Assembly: GCA_910589415.1 (NCBI GenBank)
Contig: CAJUUM010000005.1
Coordinates: 16,282-80,281, forward strand
DNA: 64,000 nucleotides
Origin: Malachius bipustulatus
Taxonomy: Eukaryota > Arthropoda > Insecta > Coleoptera > Melyridae
Reading direction: 5' to 3'
In this document: positions 1 to 12,300 of the stretch, one piece after another
How positions within the stretch are numbered: the first letter of the stretch is position 1
Layout: every line of letters begins with the position of its first letter
The notes under the pieces: generated by a model
Told to the model about the DNA's origin: nothing
The model's input: only the letters and a program-made list of their open reading frames with translations
The model's database searches: none
Made by a program: the position numbers and the translations under genes

Positions 1-2134
1 ACGCTAGCGGCCAGTGGTGGGCCGCTAACGGTCATTGGTGTGCCGCTAATGAAAAATGAACGCCATTGGTGGGCTGCTAACAAAAAATGGCGCACTTTTG
101 TTGCCCGCTAACGAAAAATGAAAGCTAGTGGCCATTGGTGGGCCGCTAACGGTCAGTGGTGGCCCGCTAACGCAACCCAAGTGCGTGTCGCTAGCGCAGT
201 TGGCGTGTGGATTCCACGATTGCATGAAAGTAATAAAAATGAACGGTAGCGGCCATTTGTGTGCCCCTAGCAGCCATTTGTGGGCCGCTAACGGTCATTG
301 GTGGCTCGCTAACGCAGCCCAAGTGCGTGTCGCTAGCGCAGTTGGCGTGTGGATTCCAGGATTGCATAAAAGTAATAAAAATGAACGCTAGCGGCCATTG
401 GTTGGCCGCTAACTGTCATTGGTGGGCCGCTAACGGTCATTGGTGTGCCGCTAACGCAGCCCAAGTGCGTGTCGCTAGCGCAGTTGGCGTGTGGATTCAA
501 GGATTGCATGAAAGTAATAAAAATCAACGGAGATCGCGACGCTAGCGGCCATTGGTGGGCCGCTAACGGTCATTGGTGGGCCGCTAACGCAGCCCAAGTG
601 CGTGTCGCTAGCGCAGATGGCGTGTGGATTCAAGGATTGCATGAAAGTAATAAAAATCAACGGAGATCGCGACGCTAGCGGCCATTGGTGGGCCTAGCGG
701 CCATTGGTGAGCCGCTAACGGTCATTGGTGGGCCGCTAACGCAGCCCAAGTGCGTGTCGCTAGCGCAGTTGGCGTGTGGATTCAAGAATTGCATGAAAGT
801 AATAAAAATGAACGCTAGCGGCCATTTGTGAGCCGCTAGCGGCCATTTGTGAGCCGCTAACGCAGAAAAGTGAGTGTCGCTAGCGTAGTTGGCGTGTGGA
901 TTCTAGGATTGCAAGAAAGTAATAAAAATGAACGGAGATCGCGACGCTAGCGGCCATTTGGTGGGCCGCTAACGGTCATTGGTGTGCCGCTAACGCAGCC
1001 CAAGTGCGTGTCGCTAGCGCAGTTGGCGTGTGGATTCCAGGATTGCAAGAAAGTAATAAAAATGAACGGAGATTGCGACGCTAGCGGCCATTGGTGGGCC
1101 GCTAACGGCCATTGGTAGGCCGCTAACGCAGCCCAAGTGCGTGACGCTAGCGCAGTTGGCGTGTGGATTAAATTATTGCATAAAAGTAATAAAAATCAAC
1201 GGAGATCGCGACGCTAGCGGCCATTGGTGGGCCGCTAACGGTCATTGGTGGGCCACTTACGCAGCAAAGTGAGTATCGCTAGCGCAGTTGGCGTGTGGAT
1301 TCCAGGATTGCAAGAAAGTAATAAAAATCAACGGAGGTCGCGACGTAGCGGCCATTGGTGGGCCGCTAACGGTCATTGGTGGGCCGCTAACGGTCATTGG
1401 TGGGCCGCTAACGCAGCCCAAGTGCGTGTCGCTAGCGCAGTTGGCGTGTGGTTTCAAGGATTGCATGAAAGTAATAAAAATGAACGCTAGCAGCCATTTG
1501 TGAGCCTCTAGCGGCCATTTATGAGCCGCTAACGCAGAAAAGTGATTGTCGCTAGCGTAGTTGGCGTGTGGATTCTAGGATTGCAAGAAAGTAATAAAAA
1601 TGAACGGAGATCGCGACGCTAGCGGTCATTGGTGGGCCGCTAACGCAGCCCAAGTGCGTGTCGCTAGCGTAGTAGGCGTGTGGATAACAGGATTGCATAA
1701 AAGTTATAAGAATGAACGGAGTTCGCGACGCTAGCGGCCAGTGGTGGGCCGCTAACGGTCATTGGTGGGCCGCTAACGAAAAATGAACGCCATTGGTGGG
1801 CCGCTAACGAAAAATGGCGCACTTTTGCTGCCCGCTAATGAAAAATGAATGCTAGTGGCAATTGGTGGGCCGCTAACGGTCATTGGTGGTTCGCTAACGC
1901 AGCCCAAGTGCGTGTCGCTAGCGCAGTTGGCGTGTGGATTTCAGGTATGCATGAAAGTAATAAAAATGAACGCTAGCGGCGATTTGTGTGCCCCTAGCGG
2001 CCATTTGTGGGCCGCTAACGGTCATTGGTGGGCCGCTAACGCAGCCCAAGTGCGTGTCGCTAGCGCAGTTGGCGTGTGGATTCCAGGATTGCCTAAAAGT
2101 AATAAAAATGTACGCTAGCGGCCATTGGTGGGAC

Positions 2135-5100
2135 GCTAACTGTCATTGGTGGGCCGCTAACGCAGCCCAAGTGCGTGTCGCTAGCGTAGTTGGCGTGTGG
2201 ATTCCAGGATTGCATAAAAGTGATAAGAATGAACGGAGTTCGCGACGCTAGCGGCCAGTGGTGGGCCGCTAACGGTCATTGGTGTGCCGCTAATGAAAAA
2301 TGAACGCCATTGGTGGGCTGCTAACAAAAAATGGCGCACTTTTGTTGCCCGCTAACGAAAAATGAAAGCTAGTGGCCATTGGTGGGCCGCTAACGGTCAG
2401 TGGTGGCCCGCTAACGCAACCCAAGTGCGTGTCGCTAGCGCAGTTGGCGTGTGGATTCCAGGATTGCATGAAAGTAATAAAAATGAACGCTAGCGGCCAT
2501 TTGTGTGCCCCTAGCAGCCATTTGTGGGCCGCTAACGGTCATTGGTGGCCCGCTAACGCAGCCCAAGTGCGTGTCGCTAGCGCAGTTGGCGTGTGGATTC
2601 CAGGATTGCATAAAAGTAATAAAAATGAACGCTAGCGGCCATTGGTTGGCCGCTAACTGTCATTGGTGGGCCGCTAACGGTCATTGGTGTGCCGCTAACG
2701 CAGCCCAAGTGCGTGTCGCTAGCGCAGTTGGCGTGTGGATTCCAGGATTGCAAGAAAGTAATAAAAATGAACGGAGATCGCGACGCTAGCGGTCATTGGT
2801 GGGCCGCTAACTCAGCCCAAGTGCGTGACGCTAGCGCAGTTGGCGTGTCGATTCCATTATTGCATAAAAGTAATAAAAATCAACGGAGATCGCGACGCTA
2901 GCGGCCATTGGTGGGCCGCTAACGGTCATTGGTGGGCCGCTAACGCAGCCCAAGTGCGTGTCGCTAGCGCAGATGGCGTGTGGATTCAAGGATTGCATGA
3001 AAGTAATAAAAATCAACGGAGATCGCGACGCTAGCGGCCATTGGTGGGCCTAGCGGCCATTGGTGAGCCGCTAACGGTCATTGGTGGGCCGCTAACGCAG
3101 CCCAAGTGCGTGTCGCTAGCGCAGTTGGCGTGTGGATTCAAGGCTTGCATGAAAGTAATAAAAATGAACGCTAGCGGCCATTTGTGAGCCGCTAGCGGCC
3201 ATTTGTGAGCCGCTAACGCAGAAAAGTGAGTGTCGCTAGCGTAGTTGGCTTGTGGATTCTAGGATTGCAAGAAAGTAATAAAAATGAACGGAGATCGCGA
3301 CGCTAGCGGCCATTTGGTGGGCCGCTAACGGTCATTGGTGTGCCGCTAACGCAGCCCAAGTGCGTGTCGCTAGCGCAGTTGGCGTGTGGATTCCAGGATT
3401 GCAAGAAAGTAATAAAAATGAACGGAGATTGCGACGCTAGCGGCCATTGGTGGGCCGCTAACGGCCATTGGTAGGCCGCTAACGCAGCCCAAGTGCGTGA
3501 CGCTAGCGCAGTTGGCGTGTGGATTAAATTATTGCATAAAAGTAATAAAAATCAACGGAGATCGCGACGCTAGCGGCCATTGGTGGGCCGCTAACGGTCA
3601 TTGGTGGGCCGCTAACGCAGCCCAAGTGCGTTTCGCTAGCGCAGTTGGCGTGTGGATTCAAGGATTGCATGAAAGTAATAAAAATGAACGCTAGCAGCCA
3701 TTTGTGAGCCGTTAGCGGCCATTTGTGAGCCGCTAGCGGCCATTTATGAGCCGCTAACGCAGAAAAGTGAGTGTCGCTAGCGTAGTTGGCGTGTGGATTC
3801 TAGGATTGCAAGAAAGTAATAAAAATGAACGGAGATCGCGACGCTAGCGGCCATTGGTGGGCCGCTAACGGTCATTGGTGGGCCGCTAACGCAGCCCAAG
3901 TGCGTGTCGCTAGCGCAGTTGGCGTGTGGATTCCAGGATTGCATGAAAGTAATAAAAATGAACGCTAGCGGCCATTTGTGTGCCCCAAAGCGGCCATTTG
4001 TGGGCCGCTAACGGTCATTGGTGGCCCGCTAACGCAGCCCAAGTGCGTGTCGCTAGCGCAGTTGGCGTGTGGATTCCAGGATTGCATAAAAGTAATAAAA
4101 ATGTACGCTAGCGGCCATTGGTGGGTCGCTAACTGTCATTTGTGGCCGCTAACGCAGCCCAAGTGCGTGTCGCTAGCGCAGTTGGCGTGTGGATTCCAGG
4201 ATTGCATAAAAGTAATAAAAATGTACGCTAGCGGCCATTGGTGGAACGCTAACTGTCATTGGTGGGCCGCTATCGCAGCCCAAGTGCGTGTCGCTAGCGT
4301 AGTTGGCGTGTGGATTCCAGGATTGCATAAAAGTGATAAGAATGAACGGAGTTCGCGACGCTAGCGGCCAGTGGTGGGCCGCTAACGGTCATTGGTGTGC
4401 CGCTAATGAAAAATGAACGCCATTGGTGGGCTGCTAACAAAAAATGGCGCACTTTTGTTGCCCGCTGACGAAAAATGAAAGCTAGTGGCCATTGGTGGGC
4501 CGCTAACGGTCAGTGGTGGCCCGCTAACGCAACCCAAGTGCGTGTCGCTAGCGCAGTTGGCGTGTGGATTCCAGGATTGCATGAAAGTAATAAAAATGAA
4601 CGCTAGCGGCCATTTGTGTGCCCCTAGCGGCCATTTGTGGGCCGCTAACGGTCATTGGTAGCCCGCTAACGCAGCCCAACTGCGTGTCGCTAGCGCAGTT
4701 GGCGTGTGGATTCCAGGATTGCATAAAAGTAATAAAAATGTACGCTAGCGGCCATTGGTGGGTCGCTAACTGTCATTGGTGGGCCGCTAACGCAGCCCAA
4801 GTGCGTGTCGCTAGCGTAGTTGGCGTGTGGATTCCAGGATTACATAAAAGTAATAAGAATGAATGGAGATCGCGACGCTAACGGCCATTGGTGGGTCGCT
4901 AACGGTCATTGGTGGGCCGCTAACGAAAAATGAACGCCATTGGTGGGCCGCTAACGAAAAATGACCCACTTTGGCTGCCCTCTAATGAAAAATGAACGCT
5001 AGCGGCCATTGGTGGGCCGCTAACGGTCATTGGTGGGCCGCTAACGCAGCAAAGTGAGTATCGCTAGCGCAGTTGGCGTGTGGATTCCAGGATTGCAAGA

Positions 5101-8100
5101 AAGTAATAAAAATCAACGGAGGTCGCGACGCTAGCGGCCATTGGTGGGCCGCTAACGGTCATTGGTGGGCCGCTAACGCAGCCCAAGTGCGTGTCGCTAG
5201 CGCAGTTGGCGTGTGGATTCAAGGATTGCATGAAAGTAATAAAAATAAACGGAGATCGCGACGCTAGCGGCCATTGGTGGGCCGCTAACGGTCATTGGTG
5301 AGCCGCTAACGCAGCCCAAGTGCGTGTCGCTAGCGCAGTTGGCGTGTGGATTCCAGGATTGCATAAAAGTGATGAAAAAGGATCGCTAGCGGCCATTGGT
5401 GGGCCGCTAACGGTCATTGGTGGGCCGCTAACGCAGCCCAAGTGCGTGTCGCTAGCGCAGATGGCGTGTGGATTCAAGGATTGCATGAAAGTAATACAAA
5501 TCAACGGAGATCGCGACGCTAGCGGCCATTGGTGGGCCTAGCGGCCATTGGTGAGCCGCTAACGGTCATTGGTGGGCCGCTAACGCAGCCCAAGTGCGTG
5601 TCGCTAGCGCAGTTGGCGTGTGGATTCAAGGATTGCATGAAAGTAATAAAAATGAACGCTAGCGGCCATTTGTGAGCCGCTAGCGGCCATTTGTGAGCCG
5701 CTAACGCAGAAAAGTGAGTGTCGCTAGCGTAGTTGGCGTGTGGATTCTAGGATTGCAAGAAAGTAATAAAAATGAACGGAGATCGCGACGCTAGCGGCCA
5801 TTTGGTGGGCCGCTAACGGTCATTGGTGTGCCGCTAACGCAGCCCAAGTGCGTGTCGCTAGCGCAGTTGGCGTGTGGATTCCAGGATTGCAAGAAAGTAA
5901 TAAAAATGAACGGAGATTGCGACGCTAGCGGCCATTGGTGGGCCGCTAACGGCCATTGGTAGGCCGCTAACGCAGCCCAAGTGCGTGACGCTAGCGCAGT
6001 TGGCGTGTGGATTAAATTATTGCATAAAAGTAATAAAAATCAACGGAGATCGCGACGCTAGCGGCCATTGGTGGGCCGCTAACGGTCATTGGTGGGCCGC
6101 TAACGCAGCCCAAGTGCGTTTCGCTAGCGCAGTTGGCGTGTGGATTCAAGGATTGCATGAAAGTAATAAAAATGAACGCTAGCAGCCATTTGTGAGCCGT
6201 TAGCGGCCATTTGTGAGCCGCTAGCGGCCATTTATGAGCCGCTAACGCAGAAAAGTGAGTGTCGCTAGCGTAGTTGGCGTGTGGATTCTAGGATTGCAAG
6301 AAAGTAATAAAAATGAACGGAGATCGCGACGCTAGCGGCCATTGGTGGGCCGCTAACGGTCATTGGTGGGCCGCTAACGCAGCCCAAGTGCGTGTCGCTA
6401 GCGCAGTTGGCGTGTGGATTCCAGGATTGCATGAAAGTAATAAAAATGAACGCTAGCGGCCATTTGTGTGCCCCTAGCGGCCATTTGTGGGCCGCTAACT
6501 GTCATTGGTGGGCCGCTATCGCAGCCCAAGTGCGTGTCGCTAGCGTAGTTGGCGTGTGGATTCCAGGATTGCATAAAAGTGATAAGAATGAACGGATTTC
6601 GCGACGCTAGCGGCCAGTGGTGGGCCGCTAACGGTCATTGGTGTGCCGCTAATGAAAAATGAACGCCATTGGTGGGCTGCTAACAAAAAATGGCGCACTT
6701 TTGTTGCCCGCTAACGAAAAATGAAAGCTAGTGGCCATTGGTGGGCCGCTAACGGTCAGTGGTGGCCCGCTAACGCAACCCAAGTGCGTGTCGCTAGCGC
6801 AGTTGGCGTGTGGATTCCAGGATTGCATGAAAGTAATAAAAATGAACGCTAGCGGCCATTTGTGTGCCCCTAGCGGCCATTTGTGGGCCGCTAACGGTCA
6901 TTGGTAGCCCGCTAACGCAGCCCAACTGCGTGTCGCTAGCGCAGTTGGCGTGTGGATTCCAGGATTGCATAAAAGTAATAAAAATGTACGCTAGCGGCCA
7001 TTGGTGGGTCGCTAACTGTCATTGGTGGGCCGCTAACGCAGCCCAAGTGCGTGTCGCTAGCGTAGTTGGCGTGTGGATTCCAGGATTGCATAAAAGTGAT
7101 GAAAAAGGATCGCTAGCGGCCATTGGTGGGCCGCTAACGGTCATTGGTGGGCCGCTAACGCAGCCCAAGTGCGTGTCGCTAGCGCAGATGGCGTGTGGAT
7201 TCAAGGATTGCATGAAAGTAATACAAATCAACGGAGATCGCGACGCTAGCGGCCATTGGTGGGCCTAGCGGCCATTGGTGAGCCGCTAACGGTCATTGGT
7301 GGGCCGCTAACGCAGCCCAAGTGCGTGTCGCTAGCGCAGTTGGCGTGTGGATTCAAGGATTGCATGAAAGTAATAAAAATGAACGCTAGCGGCCATTTGT
7401 GAGCCGCTAGCGGCCATTTGTGAGCCGCTAACGCAGAAAAGTGAGTGTCGCTAGCGTAGTTGGCGTGTGGATTCTAGGATTGCAAGAAAGTAATAAAAAT
7501 GAACGGAGATCGCGACGCTAGCGGCCATTTGGTGGGCCGCTAACGGTCATTGGTGTGCCGCTAACGCAGCCCAAGTGCGTGTCGCTAGCGCAGTTGGCGT
7601 GTGGATTCCAGGATTGCAAGAAAGTAATAAAAATGAACGGAGATTGCGACGCTAGCGGCCATTGGTGGGCCGCTAACGGCCATTGGTAGGCCGCTAACGC
7701 AGCCCAAGTGCGTGACGCTAGCGCAGTTGGCGTGTGGATTAAATTATTGCATAAAAGTAATAAAAATCAACGGAGATCGCGACGCTAGCGGCCATTGGTG
7801 GGCCGCTAACGGTCATTGGTGGGCCGCTAACGCAGCCCAAGTGCGTTTCGCTAGCGCAGTTGGCGTGTGGATTCAAGGATTGCATGAAAGTAATAAAAAT
7901 GAACGCTAGCAGCCATTTGTGAGCCGTTAGCGGCCATTTGTGAGCCGCTAGCGGCCATTTATGAGCCGCTAACGCAGAAAAGTGAGTGTCGCTAGCGTAG
8001 TTGGCGTGTGGATTCTAGGATTGCAAGAAAGTAATAAAAATGAACGGAGATCGCGACGCTAGCGGCCGTTGGTGGGCCGCTAACGGTCATTGGTGGGCCG

Positions 8101-8220
8101 CTAACGCAGCCCAAGTGCGTGTCGCTAGCGCAGTTGGCGTGTGGATTCCAGGATTGCATGAAAGTAATAAAAATGAACGCTAGCGGCCATTTGTGTGCCC
8201 CTAGCGGCCATTTGTGGGCC
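2135..8220 (+). repeat. Satellite A higher-order repeat, 6086-bp period, copy 1
   Basis: Diagnostic sequences in this block recur exactly 6086 bp downstream, for example 2372 to 8458, 2831 to 8917, 3497 to 9583, 4618 to 10704, 5073 to 11159 and 5985 to 12071. Only scattered single-base differences are visible, such as CGCTGACG at 4471 against CGCTAACG at 10557. The match fades upstream of about 2135. The block contains an internal 1727-bp duplication at its right end. It is a segment of satellite, not a gene. Confidence 0.85.
5293..7019 (+). repeat. Nested 1727-bp tandem duplication, copy 1
   Basis: Sequence from about 5293 recurs 1727 bp downstream: 5292 matches 7019, 5985 matches 7712 and 6392 matches 8119. 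The block carries the rare signature GTGATGAAAAAGGATCGC near 5370, which reappears near 7097. About 13 monomer equivalents make up the period. It lies wholly within copy 1 of the 6086-bp block, and copy 2 carries the signature only once (near 11456), so this internal duplication differs between the two larger copies. Confidence 0.8.
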
Positions 8221-8596
8221 GCTAACTGTCATTGGTGGGCCGCTATCGCAGCCCAAGTGCGTGTCGCTAGCGTAGTTGGCGTGTGGATTCCAGGATTGCA
8301 TAAAAGTGATAAGAATGAACGGATTTCGCGACGCTAGCGGCCAGTGGTGGGCCGCTAACGGTCATTGGTGTGCCGCTAATGAAAAATGAACGCCATTGGT
8401 GGGCTGCTAACAAAAAATGGCGCACTTTTGTTGCCCGCTAACGAAAAATGAAAGCTAGTGGCCATTGGTGGGCCGCTAACGGTCAGTGGTGGCCCGCTAA
8501 CGCAACCCAAGTGCGTGTCGCTAGCGCAGTTGGCGTGTGGATTCCAGGATTGCATGAAAGTAATAAAAATGAACGCTAGCTGCCATTTGTGTGCCC
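7020..8596 (+). repeat. Nested 1727-bp tandem duplication, copy 2
   Basis: This is the second member of the 1727-bp tandem pair. It follows copy 1 directly and shares its variants, including the rare GGATTTCGCGAC version of the monomer tail (near 6594 and 8321). Similarity weakens near 8596, where the copy-1 sequence GCCCCTAGCGGCC is replaced by GCCCCTAGCAGCC and more differences follow. Confidence 0.75.
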
Positions 8597-11500
8597 CTAG
8601 CAGCCATTTGTGGGCCGCTAACGGTCATTGGTGGCCCGCTAACGCAGCCCAAGTGCGTGTCGCTAGCGCAGTTGGCGTGTGGATTCCAGGATTGCATAAA
8701 AGTAATAAAAATGAACGCTAGCGGCCATTGGTTGGCCGCTTACTGTCATTGGTGGGCCGCTAACGGTCATTGGTGTGCCGCTAACGCAGCCCAAGTGCGT
8801 GTCGCTAGCGCAGTTGGCGTGTGGATTCCAGGATTGCAAGAAAGTAATAAAAATGAACGGAGATCGCGACGCTAGCGGTCATTGGTGGGCCGCTAACTCA
8901 GCCCAAGTGCGTGACGCTAGCGCAGTTGGCGTGTCGATTCCATTATTGCATAAAAGTAATAAAAATCAACGGAGATCGCGACGCTAGCGGCCATTGGTGG
9001 GCCGCTAACGGTCATTGGTGGGCCGCTAACGCAGCCCAAGTGCGTGTCGCTAGCGCAGATGGCGTGTGGATTCAAGGATTGCATGAAAGTAATAAAAATC
9101 AACGGAGATCGCGACGCTAGCGGCCATTGGTGGGCCTAGCGGCCATTGGTGAGCCGCTAACGGTCATTGGTGGGCCGCTAACGCAGCCCAAGTGCGTGTC
9201 GCTAGCGCAGTTGGCGTGTGGATTCAAGGCTTGCATGAAAGTAATAAAAATGAACGCTAGCGGCCATTTGTGAGCCGCTAGCGGCCATTTGTGAGCCGCT
9301 AACGCAGAAAAGTGAGTGTCGCTAGCGTAGTTGGCTTGTGGATTCTAGGATTGCAAGAAAGTAATAAAAATGAACGGAGATCGCGACGCTAGCGGCCATT
9401 TGGTGGGCCGCTAACGGTCATTGGTGTGCCGCTAACGCAGCCCAAGTGCGTGTCGCTAGCGCAGTTGGCGTGTGGATTCCAGGATTGCAAGAAAGTAATA
9501 AAAATGAACGGAGATTGCGACGCTAGCGGCCATTGGTGGGCCGCTAACGGCCATTGGTAGGCCGCTAACGCAGCCCAAGTGCGTGACGCTAGCGCAGTTG
9601 GCGTGTGGATTAAATTATTGCATAAAAGTAATAAAAATCAACGGAGATCGCGACGCTAGCGGCCATTGGTGGGCCGCTAACGGTCATTGGTGGGCCGCTA
9701 ACGCAGCCCAAGTGCGTTTCGCTAGCGCAGTTGGCGTGTGGATTCAAGGATTGCATGAAAGTAATAAAAATGAACGCTAGCAGCCATTTGTGAGCCGTTA
9801 GCGGCCATTTGTGAGCCGCTAGCGGCCATTTATGAGCCGCTAACGCAGAAAAGTGAGTGTCGCTAGCGTAGTTGGCGTGTGGATTCTAGGATTGCAAGAA
9901 AGTAATAAAAATGAACGGAGATCGCGACGCTAGCGGCCATTGGTGGGCCGCTAACGGTCATTGGTGGGCCGCTAACGCAGCCCAAGTGCGTGTCGCTAGC
10001 GCAGTTGGCGTGTGGATTCCAGGATTGCATGAAAGTAATAAAAATGAACGCTAGCGGCCATTTGTGTGCCCCAAAGCGGCCATTTGTGGGCCGCTAACGG
10101 TCATTGGTGGCCCGCTAACGCAGCCCAAGTGCGTGTCGCTAGCGCAGTTGGCGTGTGGATTCCAGGATTGCATAAAAGTAATAAAAATGTACGCTAGCGG
10201 CCATTGGTGGGTCGCTAACTGTCATTTGTGGCCGCTAACGCAGCCCAAGTGCGTGTCGCTAGCGCAGTTGGCGTGTGGATTCCAGGATTGCATAAAAGTA
10301 ATAAAAATGTACGCTAGCGGCCATTGGTGGAACGCTAACTGTCATTGGTGGGCCGCTATCGCAGCCCAAGTGCGTGTCGCTAGCGTAGTTGGCGTGTGGA
10401 TTCCAGGATTGCATAAAAGTGATAAGAATGAACGGAGTTCGCGACGCTAGCGGCCAGTGGTGGGCCGCTAACGGTCATTGGTGTGCCGCTAATGAAAAAT
10501 GAACGCCATTGGTGGGCTGCTAACAAAAAATGGCGCACTTTTGTTGCCCGCTAACGAAAAATGAAAGCTAGTGGCCATTGGTGGGCCGCTAACGGTCAGT
10601 GGTGGCCCGCTAACGCAACCCAAGTGCGTGTCGCTAGCGCAGTTGGCGTGTGGATTCCAGGATTGCATGAAAGTAATAAAAATGAACGCTAGCGGCCATT
10701 TGTGTGCCCCTAGCGGCCATTTGTGGGCCGCTAACGGTCATTGGTAGCCCGCTAACGCAGCCCAACTGCGTGTCGCTAGCGCAGTTGGCGTGTGGATTCC
10801 AGGATTGCATAAAAGTAATAAAAATGTACGCTAGCGGCCATTGGTGGGTCGCTAACTGTCATTGGTGGGCCGCTAACGCAGCCCAAGTGCGTGTCGCTAG
10901 CGTAGTTGGCGTGTGGATTCCAGGATTGCATAAAAGTAATAAGAATGAATGGAGATCGCGACGCTAACGGCCATTGGTGGGTCGCTAACGGTCATTGGTG
11001 GGCCGCTAACGAAAAATGAACGCCATTGGTGGGCCGCTAACGAAAAATGACCCACTTTGGCTGCCCTCTAATGAAAAATGAACGCTAGCGGCCATTGGTG
11101 GGCCGCTAACGGTCATTGGTGGGCCGCTAACGCAGCAAAGTGAGTATCGCTAGCGCAGTTGGCGTGTGGATTCCAGGATTGCAAGAAAGTAATAAAAATC
11201 AACGGAGGTCGCGACGCTAGCGGCCATTGGTGGGCCGCTAACGGTCATTGGTGGGCCGCTAACGCAGCCCAAGTGCGTGTCGCTAGCGCAGTTGGCGTGT
11301 GGATTCAAGGATTGCATGAAAGTAATAAAAATAAACGGAGATCGCGACGCTAGCGGCCATTGGTGGGCCGCTAACGGTCATTGGTGGGCCGCTAACGCAG
11401 CCCAAGTGCGTGTCGCTAGCGCAGTTGGCGTGTGGATTCCAGGATTGCATAAAAGTGATGAAAAAGGATCGCTAGCGGCCATTGGTGGGCCGCTAACGGT

Positions 11501-12300
11501 CATTGGTGGGCCGCTAACGCAGCCCAAGTGCGTGTCGCTAGCGCAGATGGCGTGTGGATTCAAGGATTGCATGAAAGTAATACAAATCAACGGAGATCGC
11601 GACGCTAGCGGCCATTGGTGGGCCTAGCGGCCATTGGTGAGCCGCTAACGGTCATTGGTGGGCCGCTAACGCAGCCCAAGTGCGTGTCGCTAGCGCAGTT
11701 GGCGTGTGGATTCAAGGATTGCATGAAAGTAATAAAAATGAACGCTAGCGGCCATTCGTGAGCCGCTAGCGGCCATTTGTGAGCCGCTAACGCAGAAAAG
11801 TGAGTGTCGCTAGCGTAGTTGGCGTGTGGATTCTAGGATTGCAAGAAAGTAATAAAAATGAACGGAGATCGCGACGCTAGCGGCCATTTGGTGGGCCGCT
11901 AACGGTCATTGGTGTGCCGCTAACGCAGCCCAAGTGCGTGTCGCTAGCGCAGTTGGCGTGTGGATTCCAGGATTGCAAGAAAGTAATAAAAATGAACGGA
12001 GATTGCGACGCTAGCGGCCATTGGTGGGCCGCTAACGGCCATTGGTAGGCCGCTAACGCAGCCCAAGTGCGTGACGCTAGCGCAGTTGGCGTGTGGATTA
12101 AATTATTGCATAAAAGTAATAAAAATCAACGGAGATCGCGACGCTAGCGGCCATTGGTGGGCCGCTAACGGTCATTGGTGGGCCGCTAACGCAGCCCAAG
12201 TGCGTTTCGCTAGCGCAGTTGGCGTGTGGATTCAAGGATTGCATGAAAGTAATAAAAATGAACGCTAGCAGCCATTTGTGAGCCGTTAGCGGCCATTTGT
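8221..12300 (+). repeat. Satellite A higher-order repeat, 6086-bp period, copy 2 (partial)
   Basis: This is the second, incomplete copy of the 6086-bp block. It follows copy 1 at a constant offset until about 12300. There it jumps within the shared stretch GGCCATTTGTG, and the sequence continues as the equivalent of 6468 onward (offset 5833 instead of 6086). That equals a 253-bp deletion inside copy 2. The join lies in short homology between two monomers, as expected for unequal exchange or deletion between neighbouring repeats. Confidence 0.8.
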
